From Polyangium spumosum (GTDB taxonomy: Bacteria; Myxococcota_A; Polyangia; Polyangiales; Polyangiaceae), in the NCBI RefSeq assembly GCF_009649845.1, contig NZ_WJIE01000010.1:124001-188000 (forward strand): a stretch of DNA of 64,000 nt, written 5' to 3'. Below, piece by piece: positions 9,246-19,005 of the stretch. How positions within the stretch are numbered: position 1 is the first letter of the stretch; every line of letters starts with the position of its first letter. The notes under the pieces were generated by a model. The model saw only the letters and a list, made by a program, of their open reading frames with translations. It had not been told where the DNA came from and did not search any database. The position numbers and the translations under genes were made by a program.

Positions 9246-9286
9246 GGGTGGATCGATATGGATCCAGGTTGGCCGGCGATCCACCC
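9246..9286. repeat. 10-bp inverted repeat upstream of lipoprotein gene
   Basis: The arms gggtggatcg (9246-9255) and cgatccaccc (9277-9286) are exact inverted repeats with a 21-base spacer. They lie 80-120 bp upstream of the start at 9167 and in the divergent intergenic stretch 9168-9446. This could be an operator for a dimeric regulator, but nothing links it to a known family. Confidence 0.35.
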
Positions 9287-9446
9287 GCCATTTCAGTGAC
9301 GGTCGACGTCGTGTTCCAGGAGCGTCCTTACGAGTCTGGCGAACAACACGGGGCGCTTGCGTGTTCATGCCCCGAGCCGGTTTCGGACGTGAATGTCGAG
9401 GACGTGATGGTGGCGGCGGGGAGGGGGTGGTGGTATCTTCGCCTCG

Positions 9447-9965
9447 ATGTCTTTCATCCTCAAGTCCACGCCACCACCGGCTCCGGCGAGCAGCGGCCGC
9501 GCCTCGGTGGCTCCCCCGGCGGGGGGCTTGTCGTCGCCGCGCGACACGGGCCGCCTCTCCGCGCTTTCGGGGGGTCAAGGTGTACTCGAGGGGGGGGTTC
9601 TCGATCTGTCGCGATGGCCACTCGTGGTCCTCGTCAACCATCCACGCGCGAACGAGGCACAAACCGAGCTGTTCGTGAAGAACCTCGCCCAGGTCCTGCG
9701 GAGCCGGGGGGGCAAGTTCGCGCTTTTATGCGATTATCGTGGGACGAAGGAGCTCACGCCGAAGCAACGCAAGACGCTGGCGGATCACCTCGCGCAGAAC
9801 ATCGAGCTGTATCGTCGCTGCGCGGGCTGCGCGTTCGTCGCCGACGCGGCCTTCCCCAAAGGCGCGCTCACCGCGATCTTCTGGATGGCGACGCCCCCTT
9901 ATCCGTACCGCGTGTTCCCCGACGTCGAGTCGGCCGAACGCTGGGCGCTCGGCAGCCTGGGGTGA
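9447..9965 (+). CDS. Small unknown protein, possibly STAS/SpoIIAA-like
   Basis: A 172-residue protein. The first 50 residues are Ser/Pro/Gly-rich and look disordered. The rest alternates beta strands and helices (WPLVVLVNHPRA, GGKFALLCDYRGTKEL, CAGCAFVADAAFPKGALTAIFW, then an AERWAL helix). The pattern recalls the SpoIIAA-like STAS/SEC14 fold of short myxobacterial proteins, which end in a helix after a YPYRVF-like strand. No phosphorylatable serine motif was identified, so the fold is a guess. It precedes a run of co-directional unknown genes, with an 89-bp gap to the next. Confidence 0.6.
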   Translation: MSFILKSTPPPAPASSGRASVAPPAGGLSSPRDTGRLSALSGGQGVLEGGVLDLSRWPLVVLVNHPRANEAQTELFVKNLAQVLRSRGGKFALLCDYRGTKELTPKQRKTLADHLAQNIELYRRCAGCAFVADAAFPKGALTAIFWMATPPYPYRVFPDVESAERWALGSLG

Positions 9966-10054
9966 CGCTCCCCGTCTCCCCGTAATCCCCGTAAAACGAA
10001 GGCTCGACTGCTTTCCCGTTGTCCTCGGGTCGACGTCGTGCGAGCGTCCGTCGC

Positions 10055-11221
10055 ATGGGTCTACCCTCGCACTGGTGGAAGGATCGAAGACCTTTCCTTG
10101 ACGGGCTCTTCGTGGAGACCGCGAGGGATTCGGGGCAGCCCGGCGAGACGGGCTGGGTGTGGCTGAGCGAGCACGAGAGTCGCGAGGCGGCGGCGCGGAT
10201 CCGCGGCGCGTCGGACGAGGACGCGCCGCTCGCGGCGTGGATCCCGCAGGAAGCGCACGAGGCTTGCCATACCATGCTCGAGGGCGTCGTCCCGCTCGCG
10301 ACGCGGGGTGATCTGCGCGGCGATCGCTGGATGCGCAAGCTCCACGCCCCGACGCTTTTTGGGGATCCGGCGCGGCCCGATCAGGTCTGGATCGCGCTCG
10401 ACCAGCACATGCCTCCGCCTTTGTGGATCCCCGCGGGGACGACCGCGGCTTCGCTCGCCGAGGCGTATGCGCCTTATGTGTGGCCCGAGACGCAGGATCC
10501 TTTGCCGGCGGTGGTCCGTTTGCCCCGGAGCGTCCGGATCTTCCTCGGGTCGGAGCGGGAGATGGGCGCCGATTTCGAGACCATCGTGCGCTTCTTCCAG
10601 GGCCTCCCCTGCACCGACAGCCTGCCCTGGGGGACGCGGTTCGTCGAGGATCCGTGGCCGGATCACCCCGTGGGGATCGCGCTCGTCAGCGCGGGTTATC
10701 ACATGGCCGACAACATACAGCAGGCCGACGGCGCCGTGCCGAGCATCACGATGCGGTCGCGCCGCCTCGGCGCCGCGATCACCGTCTCCTCGATGGAGAC
10801 GTTTTGCGTGCTCGAGGTCCGTTATGCCCCCGTGTCGCACGCGAGCATCCTGCCATTGCTCGAAGAGCTCTTGCCTGGTTTGCCCAAGGGTTTGCCCTCG
10901 GACATGCCCGTCGACGCGCTCGGGGTCGTCGCGCGTTTTCGTGGTTATCAGGCGGACGAGCTCTTTGCGTTGGTTCGGGATCCCGAGGAGGAGCCGTCGC
11001 TCGGTTATCATACGATGGCGTGCCTCGCGGCCTTCGGGGACGACGGCGCGGGCGCGCGGGCGCTGCTCGCCGAGCTCGGGGGCCGCGAGAATCCCCGGCA
11101 GCGGGGCCTCGGCTACCAGGCCGCCTCCCTCGCGCGGCACAAGCGATTTTTGCATGAAGCGTTGTTACGCGAGACGGACGAGGACAACGTCCAGGCCTTG
11201 AAGAACGCCCTCCGCCCCTGA
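10055..11221 (+). CDS. Unknown protein with HEAT-like C-terminus
   Basis: A 388-residue protein starting at ATG 10055 (MGLPSHWWKD); an ATG 12 codons upstream is possible but adds only an Arg-rich stretch. No signal peptide or membrane segment is seen, so it is probably cytoplasmic. The middle (about residues 150-290) is predicted mixed alpha/beta. The C-terminal 80 residues look like HEAT-like helical pairs (GYHTMACLAAFGDDGAGARA, RGLGYQAASLARHKRFL). The next gene begins 15 bp downstream and also carries HEAT-like helices, so the two proteins may work together. I do not recognise the family. Confidence 0.7.
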   Translation: MGLPSHWWKDRRPFLDGLFVETARDSGQPGETGWVWLSEHESREAAARIRGASDEDAPLAAWIPQEAHEACHTMLEGVVPLATRGDLRGDRWMRKLHAPTLFGDPARPDQVWIALDQHMPPPLWIPAGTTAASLAEAYAPYVWPETQDPLPAVVRLPRSVRIFLGSEREMGADFETIVRFFQGLPCTDSLPWGTRFVEDPWPDHPVGIALVSAGYHMADNIQQADGAVPSITMRSRRLGAAITVSSMETFCVLEVRYAPVSHASILPLLEELLPGLPKGLPSDMPVDALGVVARFRGYQADELFALVRDPEEEPSLGYHTMACLAAFGDDGAGARALLAELGGRENPRQRGLGYQAASLARHKRFLHEALLRETDEDNVQALKNALRP

Positions 11222-11236
11222 GCTTCGAGGAAAACC

Positions 11237-13219
11237 ATGAGCGAACAGGTCGTGTATTTTCTGCGCGAGGACGCCTCGCTGCGCTCGTTCTTTGAGGGCG
11301 TGGCCCGCGAGGGTTTTCAGGTGGTCCGGCGCGCACCGCGGCGGGGCGACGCGGCGCCTTTCTGGACGATCGACATGGGCGAGGGGCGGTACATGCTGCT
11401 CGTCGATTTCCCGCTGTTCGGCGTCCGTTACATCGATTGGAAGAGCGGGAGGCCGATGCCCGCGTGGCTCGAATCCGCGGTCGTGCGTCGCGGCGCGGAC
11501 GAGCTCGCGGCGCGGGCGCGGGAGGCGCGATCACCCGAGGAGAAGATCGCCACGCTTTGTGAGGCCGTCGCGGCCTTCTCGCCGACGCTCCCGGACGGCA
11601 TTCGTGGTGTCCTCGCCGAGCGGCTCCGGGATACGGAGGAGGCCGTCCGCTGGATGGCGCACAAGGCCGTCGTGGCCCTCTCGGATGCGTCGCTGGAGCA
11701 GACGCTCGGCGAGATGCTCGCCGCCGGGCCCGTGCCCGAGGACATGGAGGCGTGGGCGCGGGAGCTCCACGAGCTCGCGAAGGCCGCCGTCCGCGGCGAT
11801 TATACAGGCGACCTCGACACGAAAAACGAGGATTACCTGCGCGACGCGATCCGGCGTGATCTGCCGGAGAAGAAATGGCGCCGCGTGGAGATCGCCGCGG
11901 CGAAGCTCCTGTGGAAGGACATGCCGCTCTACGAGCTCGAGGCGGCGGCCGCGTGGGCGCAGGCCGTGGCGGCGACGGGGCGCGTGTGGAAGGCGTATTT
12001 CGCGGCGCTCCTGGTCTCGGAGATCGAGCGCTCGCAAGGCCGGGAGGGCCTCGCGGCCGTCGTGCGGGCCGAGATCGAGCCGACGCTGGCCACGCGCGAG
12101 GATCTGCCGGCGCGGGAGGACCTGCACCCGATCCTCTGGATCGTGCGGGATCGATTGAACGAAAAACACACGGCCGCCTGCGATCGCGCGCTCGACGCGC
12201 TCGACGCGCACGTGAAGAACCTCGAGGCCGAGCGCCTGCTCTTCCGGGCGATATCGATGCGAAGCGGGCCCGAGGGGCGCCCGCTCGCGAAGAAGCTCCG
12301 CGACCTCCTGCCGGGGGCGATCACGCCGCTCGTGTTGCTCGCGTATTTGCATGGGTTCGACGACACGAGCGACGAGGCGCTCGCCGACGCCGAGGCGCTC
12401 GCGGCGGCCATGATGCAGCGCGAGCTCGCGGCGAAAGGGAAGGCCGATCCGCCTTCGACCGAGATCGCCTCCTTCGACGCGTGGGCCGAGGGGATCCTCG
12501 CGTACCAGGCGCGCAGGCCGAAGGACCTCATCCGCGACCACCTGCGTATCCTCCAGAAGCGCGGCGACCACGAGGGCGCCCTGCGCGCCGCCGATCGCGC
12601 GATCGCCGCGGACGACTCGGCCCTCGCGTGGCTCGACAAGGGCATGATCCTCACGTCCTCGAAGCGGCACGCGGACGCGATCGTGGCGTACACCGAGGCG
12701 ATCGCGCGGGTCGACAACGACGGCAAGGTCCTGCTCGGCGGCAGCTACGACGTCGCCTGGTTCAACCGGGCCTGCGAGCGCGCGATCTCGGGCGATCACG
12801 AAGGCGCGCTGCGCGACCTCGCCGTCGCCGTCGCGAAGGACGAGCAGTGGATCGACAAGGCGCGGGCCGACGATTATTTCGATTCGGTCCGAAATGACCC
12901 GCGCTTCGAGGCGATCCTCTCGGGGACGTTCGAGGCCCCGCCGGAGAGCTCGCCTGCCGGCGCGGCCCTGCCGCCGCCGCCGAAGCCGCCCGAAGCGCGA
13001 GACGAGGCCTCCTCGAAGGCGACGAGCGACGAGCTCCCGCCCTGGGAGCGCGACCCCTTCGGCAACCCTTACCTTGACAGCGAGATGGATCGGCGTCTCG
13101 GTTACGGCGACGAAGCGGACGAGGACGAGGACGACGACGACGATTCCGGCGCGGACGAAGAGGACGACGAGGGTGACGAGGACGCATTCGACGACGGGGA
13201 TGACGACGGGGACGATTGA
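11237..13219 (+). CDS. HEAT/TPR repeat protein with acidic tail
   Basis: A 660-residue cytoplasmic protein. Residues about 1-75 form a compact N-terminal domain (VVYFLREDASLRSFFEGV). About 80-190 has HEAT-like helices (LRDTEEAVRWMAHKAVVALS). A long helical middle follows, then TPR-like repeats at about 430-560 (DHEGALRAADRAIAADDSALAW) ending in DYFDSVRNDPRFEAIL, a motif often closing TPR arrays in myxobacterial proteins. The last 40 residues are almost all Asp and Glu, giving a very acidic tail. The stop codon abuts the ATG of the next gene directly, indicating an operon. It may be a scaffold; function unknown. Confidence 0.75.
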   Translation: MSEQVVYFLREDASLRSFFEGVAREGFQVVRRAPRRGDAAPFWTIDMGEGRYMLLVDFPLFGVRYIDWKSGRPMPAWLESAVVRRGADELAARAREARSPEEKIATLCEAVAAFSPTLPDGIRGVLAERLRDTEEAVRWMAHKAVVALSDASLEQTLGEMLAAGPVPEDMEAWARELHELAKAAVRGDYTGDLDTKNEDYLRDAIRRDLPEKKWRRVEIAAAKLLWKDMPLYELEAAAAWAQAVAATGRVWKAYFAALLVSEIERSQGREGLAAVVRAEIEPTLATREDLPAREDLHPILWIVRDRLNEKHTAACDRALDALDAHVKNLEAERLLFRAISMRSGPEGRPLAKKLRDLLPGAITPLVLLAYLHGFDDTSDEALADAEALAAAMMQRELAAKGKADPPSTEIASFDAWAEGILAYQARRPKDLIRDHLRILQKRGDHEGALRAADRAIAADDSALAWLDKGMILTSSKRHADAIVAYTEAIARVDNDGKVLLGGSYDVAWFNRACERAISGDHEGALRDLAVAVAKDEQWIDKARADDYFDSVRNDPRFEAILSGTFEAPPESSPAGAALPPPPKPPEARDEASSKATSDELPPWERDPFGNPYLDSEMDRRLGYGDEADEDEDDDDDSGADEEDDEGDEDAFDDGDDDGDD

Positions 13220-13846
13220 ATGAGCGACGGCCCGGGCAACGACGTACTCGCGACGCGCCGGCCGTACCTGGCCACGGCCTTCGTGCTCATCATGGGCAGC
13301 CGGATCCTCGGCGCGGCCCTCTCGCCGGTGCTCTTCGCGCATGCGCCTTTGGCCCTGCTCGCGCTCTCGCCTGTCCCGGCGAACCTCGTCCTCGTCGCGG
13401 GCGTCACGGGCCCCGCTGCGTACTGGGCCGTCGCGTTGCCCCTCTGCGCCGGGCAATGCCTGCTCGCGTATCTGTTCGGGCGCTCCGAGGGGACACGCGC
13501 GCTGCGGTGGCTCGTCGCGCGCGGCGTCGCGTCCGAGGGGCGCGTCGAGCGTATGATGAAGCCGGTGCGGACGAGCGCGCCCCTGCTCGTCCTCGCCGTC
13601 CCGGGCCCCATCGCGGCCACCCTCGCGGGCGCGTTTGCTGCTCCGGCGCGGGTCCTCGTGCCCGCGATCGTCCTCGCGCAGAGCCTCTGGGTCGGCATGT
13701 GCCGCTTCTTCGGCCAGGCCCTCCTCGGCTGGATCGAGGCCCTGCGGGCGGAGGTCGTGGAGCACGTGTTGCCCTTGACGTTGATCACCGTGGCCATCGC
13801 GGCCGTGGTGCATTTCCGCAAGAAATGGGCGAAGCCCAGGGCTTGA
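13220..13846 (+). CDS. Small polytopic membrane protein, DedA-like by shape
   Basis: A 208-residue protein starting immediately after the preceding stop (TGA-ATG). It has about five hydrophobic segments: residues 15-40, 42-62, 66-88, 115-150 and 180-198. Re-entrant-looking stretches with conserved Gly/Pro and the order of helices recall short SNARE-associated/DedA-type proteins, but the diagnostic motifs are not clear. The C-terminus is basic (HFRKKWAKPRA), consistent with a cytoplasmic end. Probably an inner-membrane partner of the repeat proteins encoded upstream. Confidence 0.65.
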   Translation: MSDGPGNDVLATRRPYLATAFVLIMGSRILGAALSPVLFAHAPLALLALSPVPANLVLVAGVTGPAAYWAVALPLCAGQCLLAYLFGRSEGTRALRWLVARGVASEGRVERMMKPVRTSAPLLVLAVPGPIAATLAGAFAAPARVLVPAIVLAQSLWVGMCRFFGQALLGWIEALRAEVVEHVLPLTLITVAIAAVVHFRKKWAKPRA

Positions 13847-13913
13847 CGAGGACGCCCCTCTCGCCCGACGCTGCCATCGCCGCGCCATCCCGCGCCTCCC
13901 GAGCGACACATCG

Positions 13914-14762
13914 ATGGGACGGACCATTCGAGGACAAAAAGGTTTTACCTACACGTACGTCGAGGGCGAGCAGCCCGTGAACCTGCTCTACCTCGCGGCC
14001 GTCTCCGGCGCGGGGTTTTCGCTCGTCGTGCCCGAGCTACGCGGGCGCGCCGCCGGCGACGTCTCGCCCGTCTCGTGGAGCTGCCTCGCGCTCGGCCGCG
14101 AGCTCGTCGAGCGGGGGAAGGCGAGCCGGCAAGGCGAGCTCGGGGCGCTCCTCCGCAAGCTCGACGGCGACTTCCTTCGTGTCGACGATCCACACCACGT
14201 CTCCCTCGCGTTCGTGCAGGACGCCATGGCCGAGAACGTGGCGACGATCGTCGAGCGCATCGACGCGGAGGCGCGGCTCCCGCTCGAGGCGCTCGTGCTC
14301 GTCGGCTCGTCGGGGTATCACCTCGCGCGGGGCGACTGGCCCAAGATGCTCGTCTTCGTCAACGAGTCGCTGCCGCGCGCGAAGCGGCTCGACATGGGCA
14401 TGCTGCGCGAGGCGCTCGGGAAGGGGCCGGAGGCGCTCGCGCCGCAATGGTCGTCGCTGCGCGGCAAGATCGATTATCTCCCGTTCATGGGCTTCTCGCT
14501 CCTTTGCCACGCGGCCCTGCACGATATCGAGGGCCTCGTCGTGCACGAGGACGAGCCCGAGGTCCGTGCCGAGGGCTTCTGGGAGCTCGCGCGGGCCTGG
14601 CACGCGTGGGACGCGGCGCCGCGGACCGAGCCCGGCGCTCCCTTCGCGCAGGCCCTCGTCGCCCATTTCGCAGGCCACAAGGCCGAGGCGCGCCGCCTGC
14701 TCCTCGCTTGCCAGGAAGCCGGGGAACTACGGGCGGCGCGGTATGTGGCCATGATGCGTTGA
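13914..14762 (+). CDS. Unknown soluble protein
   Basis: A 282-residue protein starting MGRTIRGQKGFTYTYV at ATG 13914, 67 bp after the membrane protein gene. No signal peptide, transmembrane segment or catalytic motif is seen. The C-terminal third is helical and alanine-rich (HFAGHKAEARRLLLACQEAG), perhaps a single TPR-like helical pair. It is the last of five co-directional unknown genes between 9447 and 14762. Confidence 0.65.
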   Translation: MGRTIRGQKGFTYTYVEGEQPVNLLYLAAVSGAGFSLVVPELRGRAAGDVSPVSWSCLALGRELVERGKASRQGELGALLRKLDGDFLRVDDPHHVSLAFVQDAMAENVATIVERIDAEARLPLEALVLVGSSGYHLARGDWPKMLVFVNESLPRAKRLDMGMLREALGKGPEALAPQWSSLRGKIDYLPFMGFSLLCHAALHDIEGLVVHEDEPEVRAEGFWELARAWHAWDAAPRTEPGAPFAQALVAHFAGHKAEARRLLLACQEAGELRAARYVAMMR

Positions 14763-14821
14763 TCGACGCGCTCGCCCGGCCGCGCACCCATAACGTCCTC
14801 TGCGGCATCGTACCCGCGTGA

Positions 14822-15931
14822 ATGCGAGCGCTCCTGCTCCTCCTCACGCTCATCCTCCTCGCGCCCGCCTGCTCGCGTGAGCGGAGCGGACCGCCCGAGC
14901 AGCCGCGGGCGCCCGTACGTGTCGTGTTCTCCGAGATCGCGACCGTGCCCATCGAGCTCTCCGCCATTGGTACGGTCGAGCCGTCGGCGAGCGTCTCCTT
15001 GCGGCCGCGGGTGACCGGCCTCGTCACGGCCGTGAAATTCCAGGAGGGCGCGGACGTGGCCGCGGGTGACGTGCTCTTCCTCCTCGATCGGCGGCCCTTC
15101 GAGGTCGCGCTCCGCGAGGCGCTCTCGAACCTCGAGCGCAGCCGCACGCAGGCGGCGAACGCGAAGGCCGAGGCCGATCGGTATGAAGAGCTCGCGGCCG
15201 CGGGCGTGGCGAGCCGGCAAGACGCCGAGCTCCGGCGCGCGGAGGCGCGGGCCGCGGTCGCGGCGGTGGAGGCATTTCGCGCGGCCACGGCCCAGCGGCG
15301 GCTCGACCTCGAATACACGACCCTGCGCGCGCCCATCGCCGGGCGGACGGGCAGCATCCTCGTGCGCGAGGGCAATATCGTGCGGGCGAACGAGACCGTG
15401 CTCGTCGACATCGCGCGCCTCGCGCCCACGTTTGTCACGTTCACCCTCCCCGAGGCGAGCGTGCCGGCATTGCAGGAGGCCCGCGCGAATGCGACGGAGC
15501 CGCTCCCCGTACTCGCCGAGGTGTCGGGTGGCCATTCTGCCGAGGGGATCCTCACGTTCGTCGACAACACGATCGATCGAGCGACGGGCACCTTGCGGCT
15601 ACGCGCCACCTTCGACAACGACGACCGAGCGCTCTGGCCGGGGCAATTCGTGCAAGCGACCGTGCGGCTCGGCGTGCGGCAGGGCGCGGTCGTCATTCCC
15701 TCGGAGGCCCTCCAGACCGGCCCCTCCGGCACGTTCGTCTTCGTGGTCGGCGCGGACGAGACCGCCCAGATGCGGCCCGTGCAAGCGGGCGAGCGCGCGC
15801 CCGGCGGGCGGGTCCTCGTGCAATCGGGGCTCGCTGCGGGCGAGCGCGTGGTCACGGACGGGCATTTGCGCATCCGGCCGGGCGCGCCCGTGACCATCGT
15901 GGACGGGCGCGTGGAGGAGGAGGCGCGATGA
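14822..15931 (+). CDS. RND efflux periplasmic adaptor (membrane fusion) lipoprotein
   Basis: A 369-residue adaptor with a lipoprotein signal (lipobox LAPAC, Cys17). The half-lipoyl segments flank a coiled-coil hairpin: the first is around VTGLVTAVKFQEGADVAAGD (residues 60-85), the hairpin runs about 90-165, and the second is TTLRAPIAGRTGSILVREGN. Beta-barrel and membrane-proximal domains follow (PGQFVQATVRLG, IPSEALQTG). The family links an inner-membrane RND pump to an outer-membrane channel. The last four bases overlap the ATG of the pump gene (ATGA), so the pair is translationally coupled. No TolC-like gene is seen in the window, so the channel must lie elsewhere. Confidence 0.92.
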   Translation: MRALLLLLTLILLAPACSRERSGPPEQPRAPVRVVFSEIATVPIELSAIGTVEPSASVSLRPRVTGLVTAVKFQEGADVAAGDVLFLLDRRPFEVALREALSNLERSRTQAANAKAEADRYEELAAAGVASRQDAELRRAEARAAVAAVEAFRAATAQRRLDLEYTTLRAPIAGRTGSILVREGNIVRANETVLVDIARLAPTFVTFTLPEASVPALQEARANATEPLPVLAEVSGGHSAEGILTFVDNTIDRATGTLRLRATFDNDDRALWPGQFVQATVRLGVRQGAVVIPSEALQTGPSGTFVFVVGADETAQMRPVQAGERAPGGRVLVQSGLAAGERVVTDGHLRIRPGAPVTIVDGRVEEEAR

Positions 15932-18900
15932 ACGTCTCGCGCCCCTTCGTGACGCGGCCCGTGATGACCACGCTCTCCATGCTGGCCATCGTGATCTTCG
16001 GCATCGCCGGGTTTCGCGCGCTCCCGGTGAGTGATCTGCCGAATGTCGATTTTCCGACCATCGCCGTGACGGCCACGCTCCCGGGCGCGAGCCCGGAGAC
16101 CATGGCCGCGGCCGTGGCGACGCCGCTCGAGCGGCGGTTCTCGACCATCGCCGGCGTCGACGCGATGACCTCGACCTCGGGCCTCGGCAGCACGCAGATC
16201 GTGCTCCAGTTCGATCTCACGCGCGACATCGACGCCGCGGCGCTCGACGTGCAATCGATGATCGCGCGCGCCGCGCGGGATCTGCCGCCCGACATGCCCA
16301 CGCCGCCGAGCTTCCAGAAGGTGAACCCGGCGGAGTCGCCCATCCTCTACCTCGCGCTCCGCAGCGAGACCTTGCCGCTCTCGGAGGTCTCCGAATACGC
16401 GGAGACCACGATCGCCCAGCGTGTCTCGATGATCCCCGGCGTCGCGCAGGTCCTCGTCTGGGGCTCGCAGAAATATGCCGTGCGTATCCGGCTCGATCCG
16501 CGGGCGCTCGCCTCGCGGGAGATCGGCATCGACGAGGTCGCCGCCGCCGTCGCCCGCGAGAACGTGAATCTACCGACGGGCGTGCTCGAAGGCCCGGACC
16601 GCGCATACGTGATCCAGGCGAGCGGCGGCCTGCTCCGGGCGAGCGCGTTCCGGCCGATCATCGTGGCGTATCGCGACGGCGCGCCCGTCCGGCTGGAGGA
16701 GCTCGGTACCGTCCTCGACAGCGTCGAGAACGTCCGCGTCGAGAGCCATTACAATGGCGATCGCTCCATCGTCCTCGCCTTGCAGAGGCAGCCGGGCTCG
16801 AACACCGTCGCCGTCGTCGACGCCGTGCGGGAGCTCCTGCCCGACCTGCGCGCCGAGATCCCCGCCGCCGTCGAGATTGACACGCTCTACGATCGTTCGG
16901 TCTCCATCCGCGAATCGGTCGCCGACGTCGAGCACACGCTTCTCATCACGATCGGCCTCGTCGTGCTGGTCATCGGTATCTTCTTGCGGGATCTGCGCTC
17001 GACCCTCGTGGCGAGCCTCGCGCTTCCGATCTCGCTCATCGGCACGTTCGCGGGCATGTGGGCGCTCGACTATAGCCTCGACAACCTCTCGCTCCTCGCG
17101 CTCACGCTCAGCGTGGGCTTCGTCGTCGACGACGCGATCGTCGTCCTCGAGAACGTCTTCCGGCACCTCGAGATGGGGAAAAAGCCGCTCCAGGCGGCGC
17201 TCGACGGCGCGGGCGAGATTGGCTTCACGGTCGTGTCGATGACGACCTCGCTCGTCGCGGTCTTCGTCCCGGTGCTCTTCCTCGGCGGGATCGTGGGGCG
17301 CCTGCTCCGCGAGTTCGCCGTGACCATGAGCATCGCGATCCTCGTCTCCGGCGTGGTCTCGTTATGCCTCACGCCCATGCTGGCGAGCCGGTTCTTGCGG
17401 TTGAAATCGAAAAAAAAACACGACGAGGCGCGCGCCGCGACGACGGGCAGGCTGGACCGGGCGTATGCAAGGAGCCTCGGCTTCGTCATGCAGCACAGGT
17501 TCGCGACGCTCGTCGTATCGTTTTTGCTGCTCGGGGGGACGATCGTGCTCGGCGTGATCGTGCCGAAGGGCCTCTTTCCGAGCGAGGACACGGGGCAAAT
17601 CTTCGCGCAGACACGCGCCGCGCAGGGCACCTCGTTCGAGGCGATGAGCGAATACCAGGCGGCCGCGGCGGCGATCGTGCGAGAGCACCCGGCCGTCCGG
17701 CACGTGATGTCCTCCCACGGCGGCTCCAACACGGGCCGCCTCTTCATTCGATTGAAGGATCGGGACGAGCGTGATCAAAAACCAGAGGAGGTGATCGCCG
17801 ACCTCCGCCCGAAACTCGCCGCGCTCCCGGGGCTCGGCGTGTACATGCAAAACCCGCCGTCCATCCGCCTCGGCGGTCAGCTCACGCGTGGGCTCTTTCA
17901 ATTCACGTTGACGGGCACGGACACGGACGAGCTCTACGACGCGGCGGCGGAGCTCGAGCAGGAGATGCGAAACGTCCCCGGTCTCGTCGACGTGACGAGT
18001 GATCTCGAGCGGCGGACGCCCGAGGTCGAGCTCGTCATCGACCGGGATCGGGCGGCCACGCTCGGCGTCTCGGCGCGTAGCATCGAGGAGGCGCTTTTTT
18101 CGGCATACGCGGGCCGGCTCGTCTCGACCATTTACGCGGAGGCGAACCAGTACTCCGTGCTCCTCGAGGTCGATCCACGCTTCGCCCGCGATCCGAGCGC
18201 GCTCGGGCTGCTCTACGTGCGCGCAGCGGGCGGCGAGCTCGTGCCGCTCAGCGCCATTTCGCGGATCGAGGAGGGGACGGGTCCACTCAGCGTCAGCCAC
18301 CTCGGGCAATTACCCGCCGTGACGATCTCCTTCAACCTGGCCGAAGGGGCGCCGCTCGGCGAGGCCGTCGCGGGCGTGTCGGCGCTCGCGCGGGAGCGAT
18401 TGCCCGACACCATCACGACGCAATTCCAGGGCAGCGCGAAGGTCTTCCGCGAATCCCTGGGCGGGCTCGGCTTCCTGCTCATACTCGCCATCCTGGTGAT
18501 CTACGTGGTACTCGGCATCCTCTACGAGAGCTTCATCCACCCGATCACAATCCTCTCGGGCCTACCCTCGGCAGGCTTCGGCGCGCTCTGCGCGCTGCTC
18601 CTGCTCGGCGAGGAGCTCAACGTATATTCATTCGTCGGCGTGCTCTTGCTCGTGGGTATCGTGAAAAAAAACGCGATCATGATGATCGATTTCGCGCTGG
18701 AGGCAGAGCGACGCGACAAAAAGCCCGCAGCGGAGGCGATCGTGGAAGGAGCAAGAATCCGCTTCCGGCCAATCATGATGACCACGATGGCAGCACTCGC
18801 GGGCGCATTGCCGATCGCGCTCGGGTTCGGCGCGGGCGCCGAGGCACGACGTCCACTCGGCATCGCAGTGGTCGGCGGGCTCGTGGTGTCGCAACTCTTG

Positions 18901-19005
18901 ACGCTCTACATCACGCCGGTCATCTACACGTACCTCGACGCAGCAGGCGCACGTGTGACTCAAGCCTTCGCGCGGCGGAAGGCACGCGCGACGAGCGCGA
19001 CATAA
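15928..19005 (+). CDS. RND efflux pump permease (AcrB/MdtB family)
   Basis: A 1025-residue inner-membrane proton/drug antiporter of the hydrophobe/amphiphile efflux type. It has the usual duplicated layout: TM1 (MTTLSMLAIVIFGIAGF), a large periplasmic loop, five TMs, then the repeat. Family motifs include LPVSDLPNVDFPTIAVT in the first loop, the proton-relay pair in TM4 (GFVVDDAIVVLENV, Asp around 400-401) and the TM10 lysine (GIVKKNAIMMIDF, near 912). Length matches the family. It is coupled to the adaptor by a 4-base overlap. Substrates cannot be read from the sequence. Its last 46 bases overlap the 3' end of the convergent small membrane protein gene. Confidence 0.95.
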   Translation: MNVSRPFVTRPVMTTLSMLAIVIFGIAGFRALPVSDLPNVDFPTIAVTATLPGASPETMAAAVATPLERRFSTIAGVDAMTSTSGLGSTQIVLQFDLTRDIDAAALDVQSMIARAARDLPPDMPTPPSFQKVNPAESPILYLALRSETLPLSEVSEYAETTIAQRVSMIPGVAQVLVWGSQKYAVRIRLDPRALASREIGIDEVAAAVARENVNLPTGVLEGPDRAYVIQASGGLLRASAFRPIIVAYRDGAPVRLEELGTVLDSVENVRVESHYNGDRSIVLALQRQPGSNTVAVVDAVRELLPDLRAEIPAAVEIDTLYDRSVSIRESVADVEHTLLITIGLVVLVIGIFLRDLRSTLVASLALPISLIGTFAGMWALDYSLDNLSLLALTLSVGFVVDDAIVVLENVFRHLEMGKKPLQAALDGAGEIGFTVVSMTTSLVAVFVPVLFLGGIVGRLLREFAVTMSIAILVSGVVSLCLTPMLASRFLRLKSKKKHDEARAATTGRLDRAYARSLGFVMQHRFATLVVSFLLLGGTIVLGVIVPKGLFPSEDTGQIFAQTRAAQGTSFEAMSEYQAAAAAIVREHPAVRHVMSSHGGSNTGRLFIRLKDRDERDQKPEEVIADLRPKLAALPGLGVYMQNPPSIRLGGQLTRGLFQFTLTGTDTDELYDAAAELEQEMRNVPGLVDVTSDLERRTPEVELVIDRDRAATLGVSARSIEEALFSAYAGRLVSTIYAEANQYSVLLEVDPRFARDPSALGLLYVRAAGGELVPLSAISRIEEGTGPLSVSHLGQLPAVTISFNLAEGAPLGEAVAGVSALARERLPDTITTQFQGSAKVFRESLGGLGFLLILAILVIYVVLGILYESFIHPITILSGLPSAGFGALCALLLLGEELNVYSFVGVLLLVGIVKKNAIMMIDFALEAERRDKKPAAEAIVEGARIRFRPIMMTTMAALAGALPIALGFGAGAEARRPLGIAVVGGLVVSQLLTLYITPVIYTYLDAAGARVTQAFARRKARATSAT

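Noticed and set aside
9361-9678. Short plus-strand frame overlapping the 9447 gene
   Set aside because: It runs out of frame through the disordered N-terminus of the better-supported gene and is Arg/Ser-rich.
11531-13927. Long minus-strand open frame opposite the HEAT/TPR genes
   Set aside because: Composition is Arg/Gly-rich with no fold-like pattern, and the plus-strand genes have better codon pattern and stop-start contacts.
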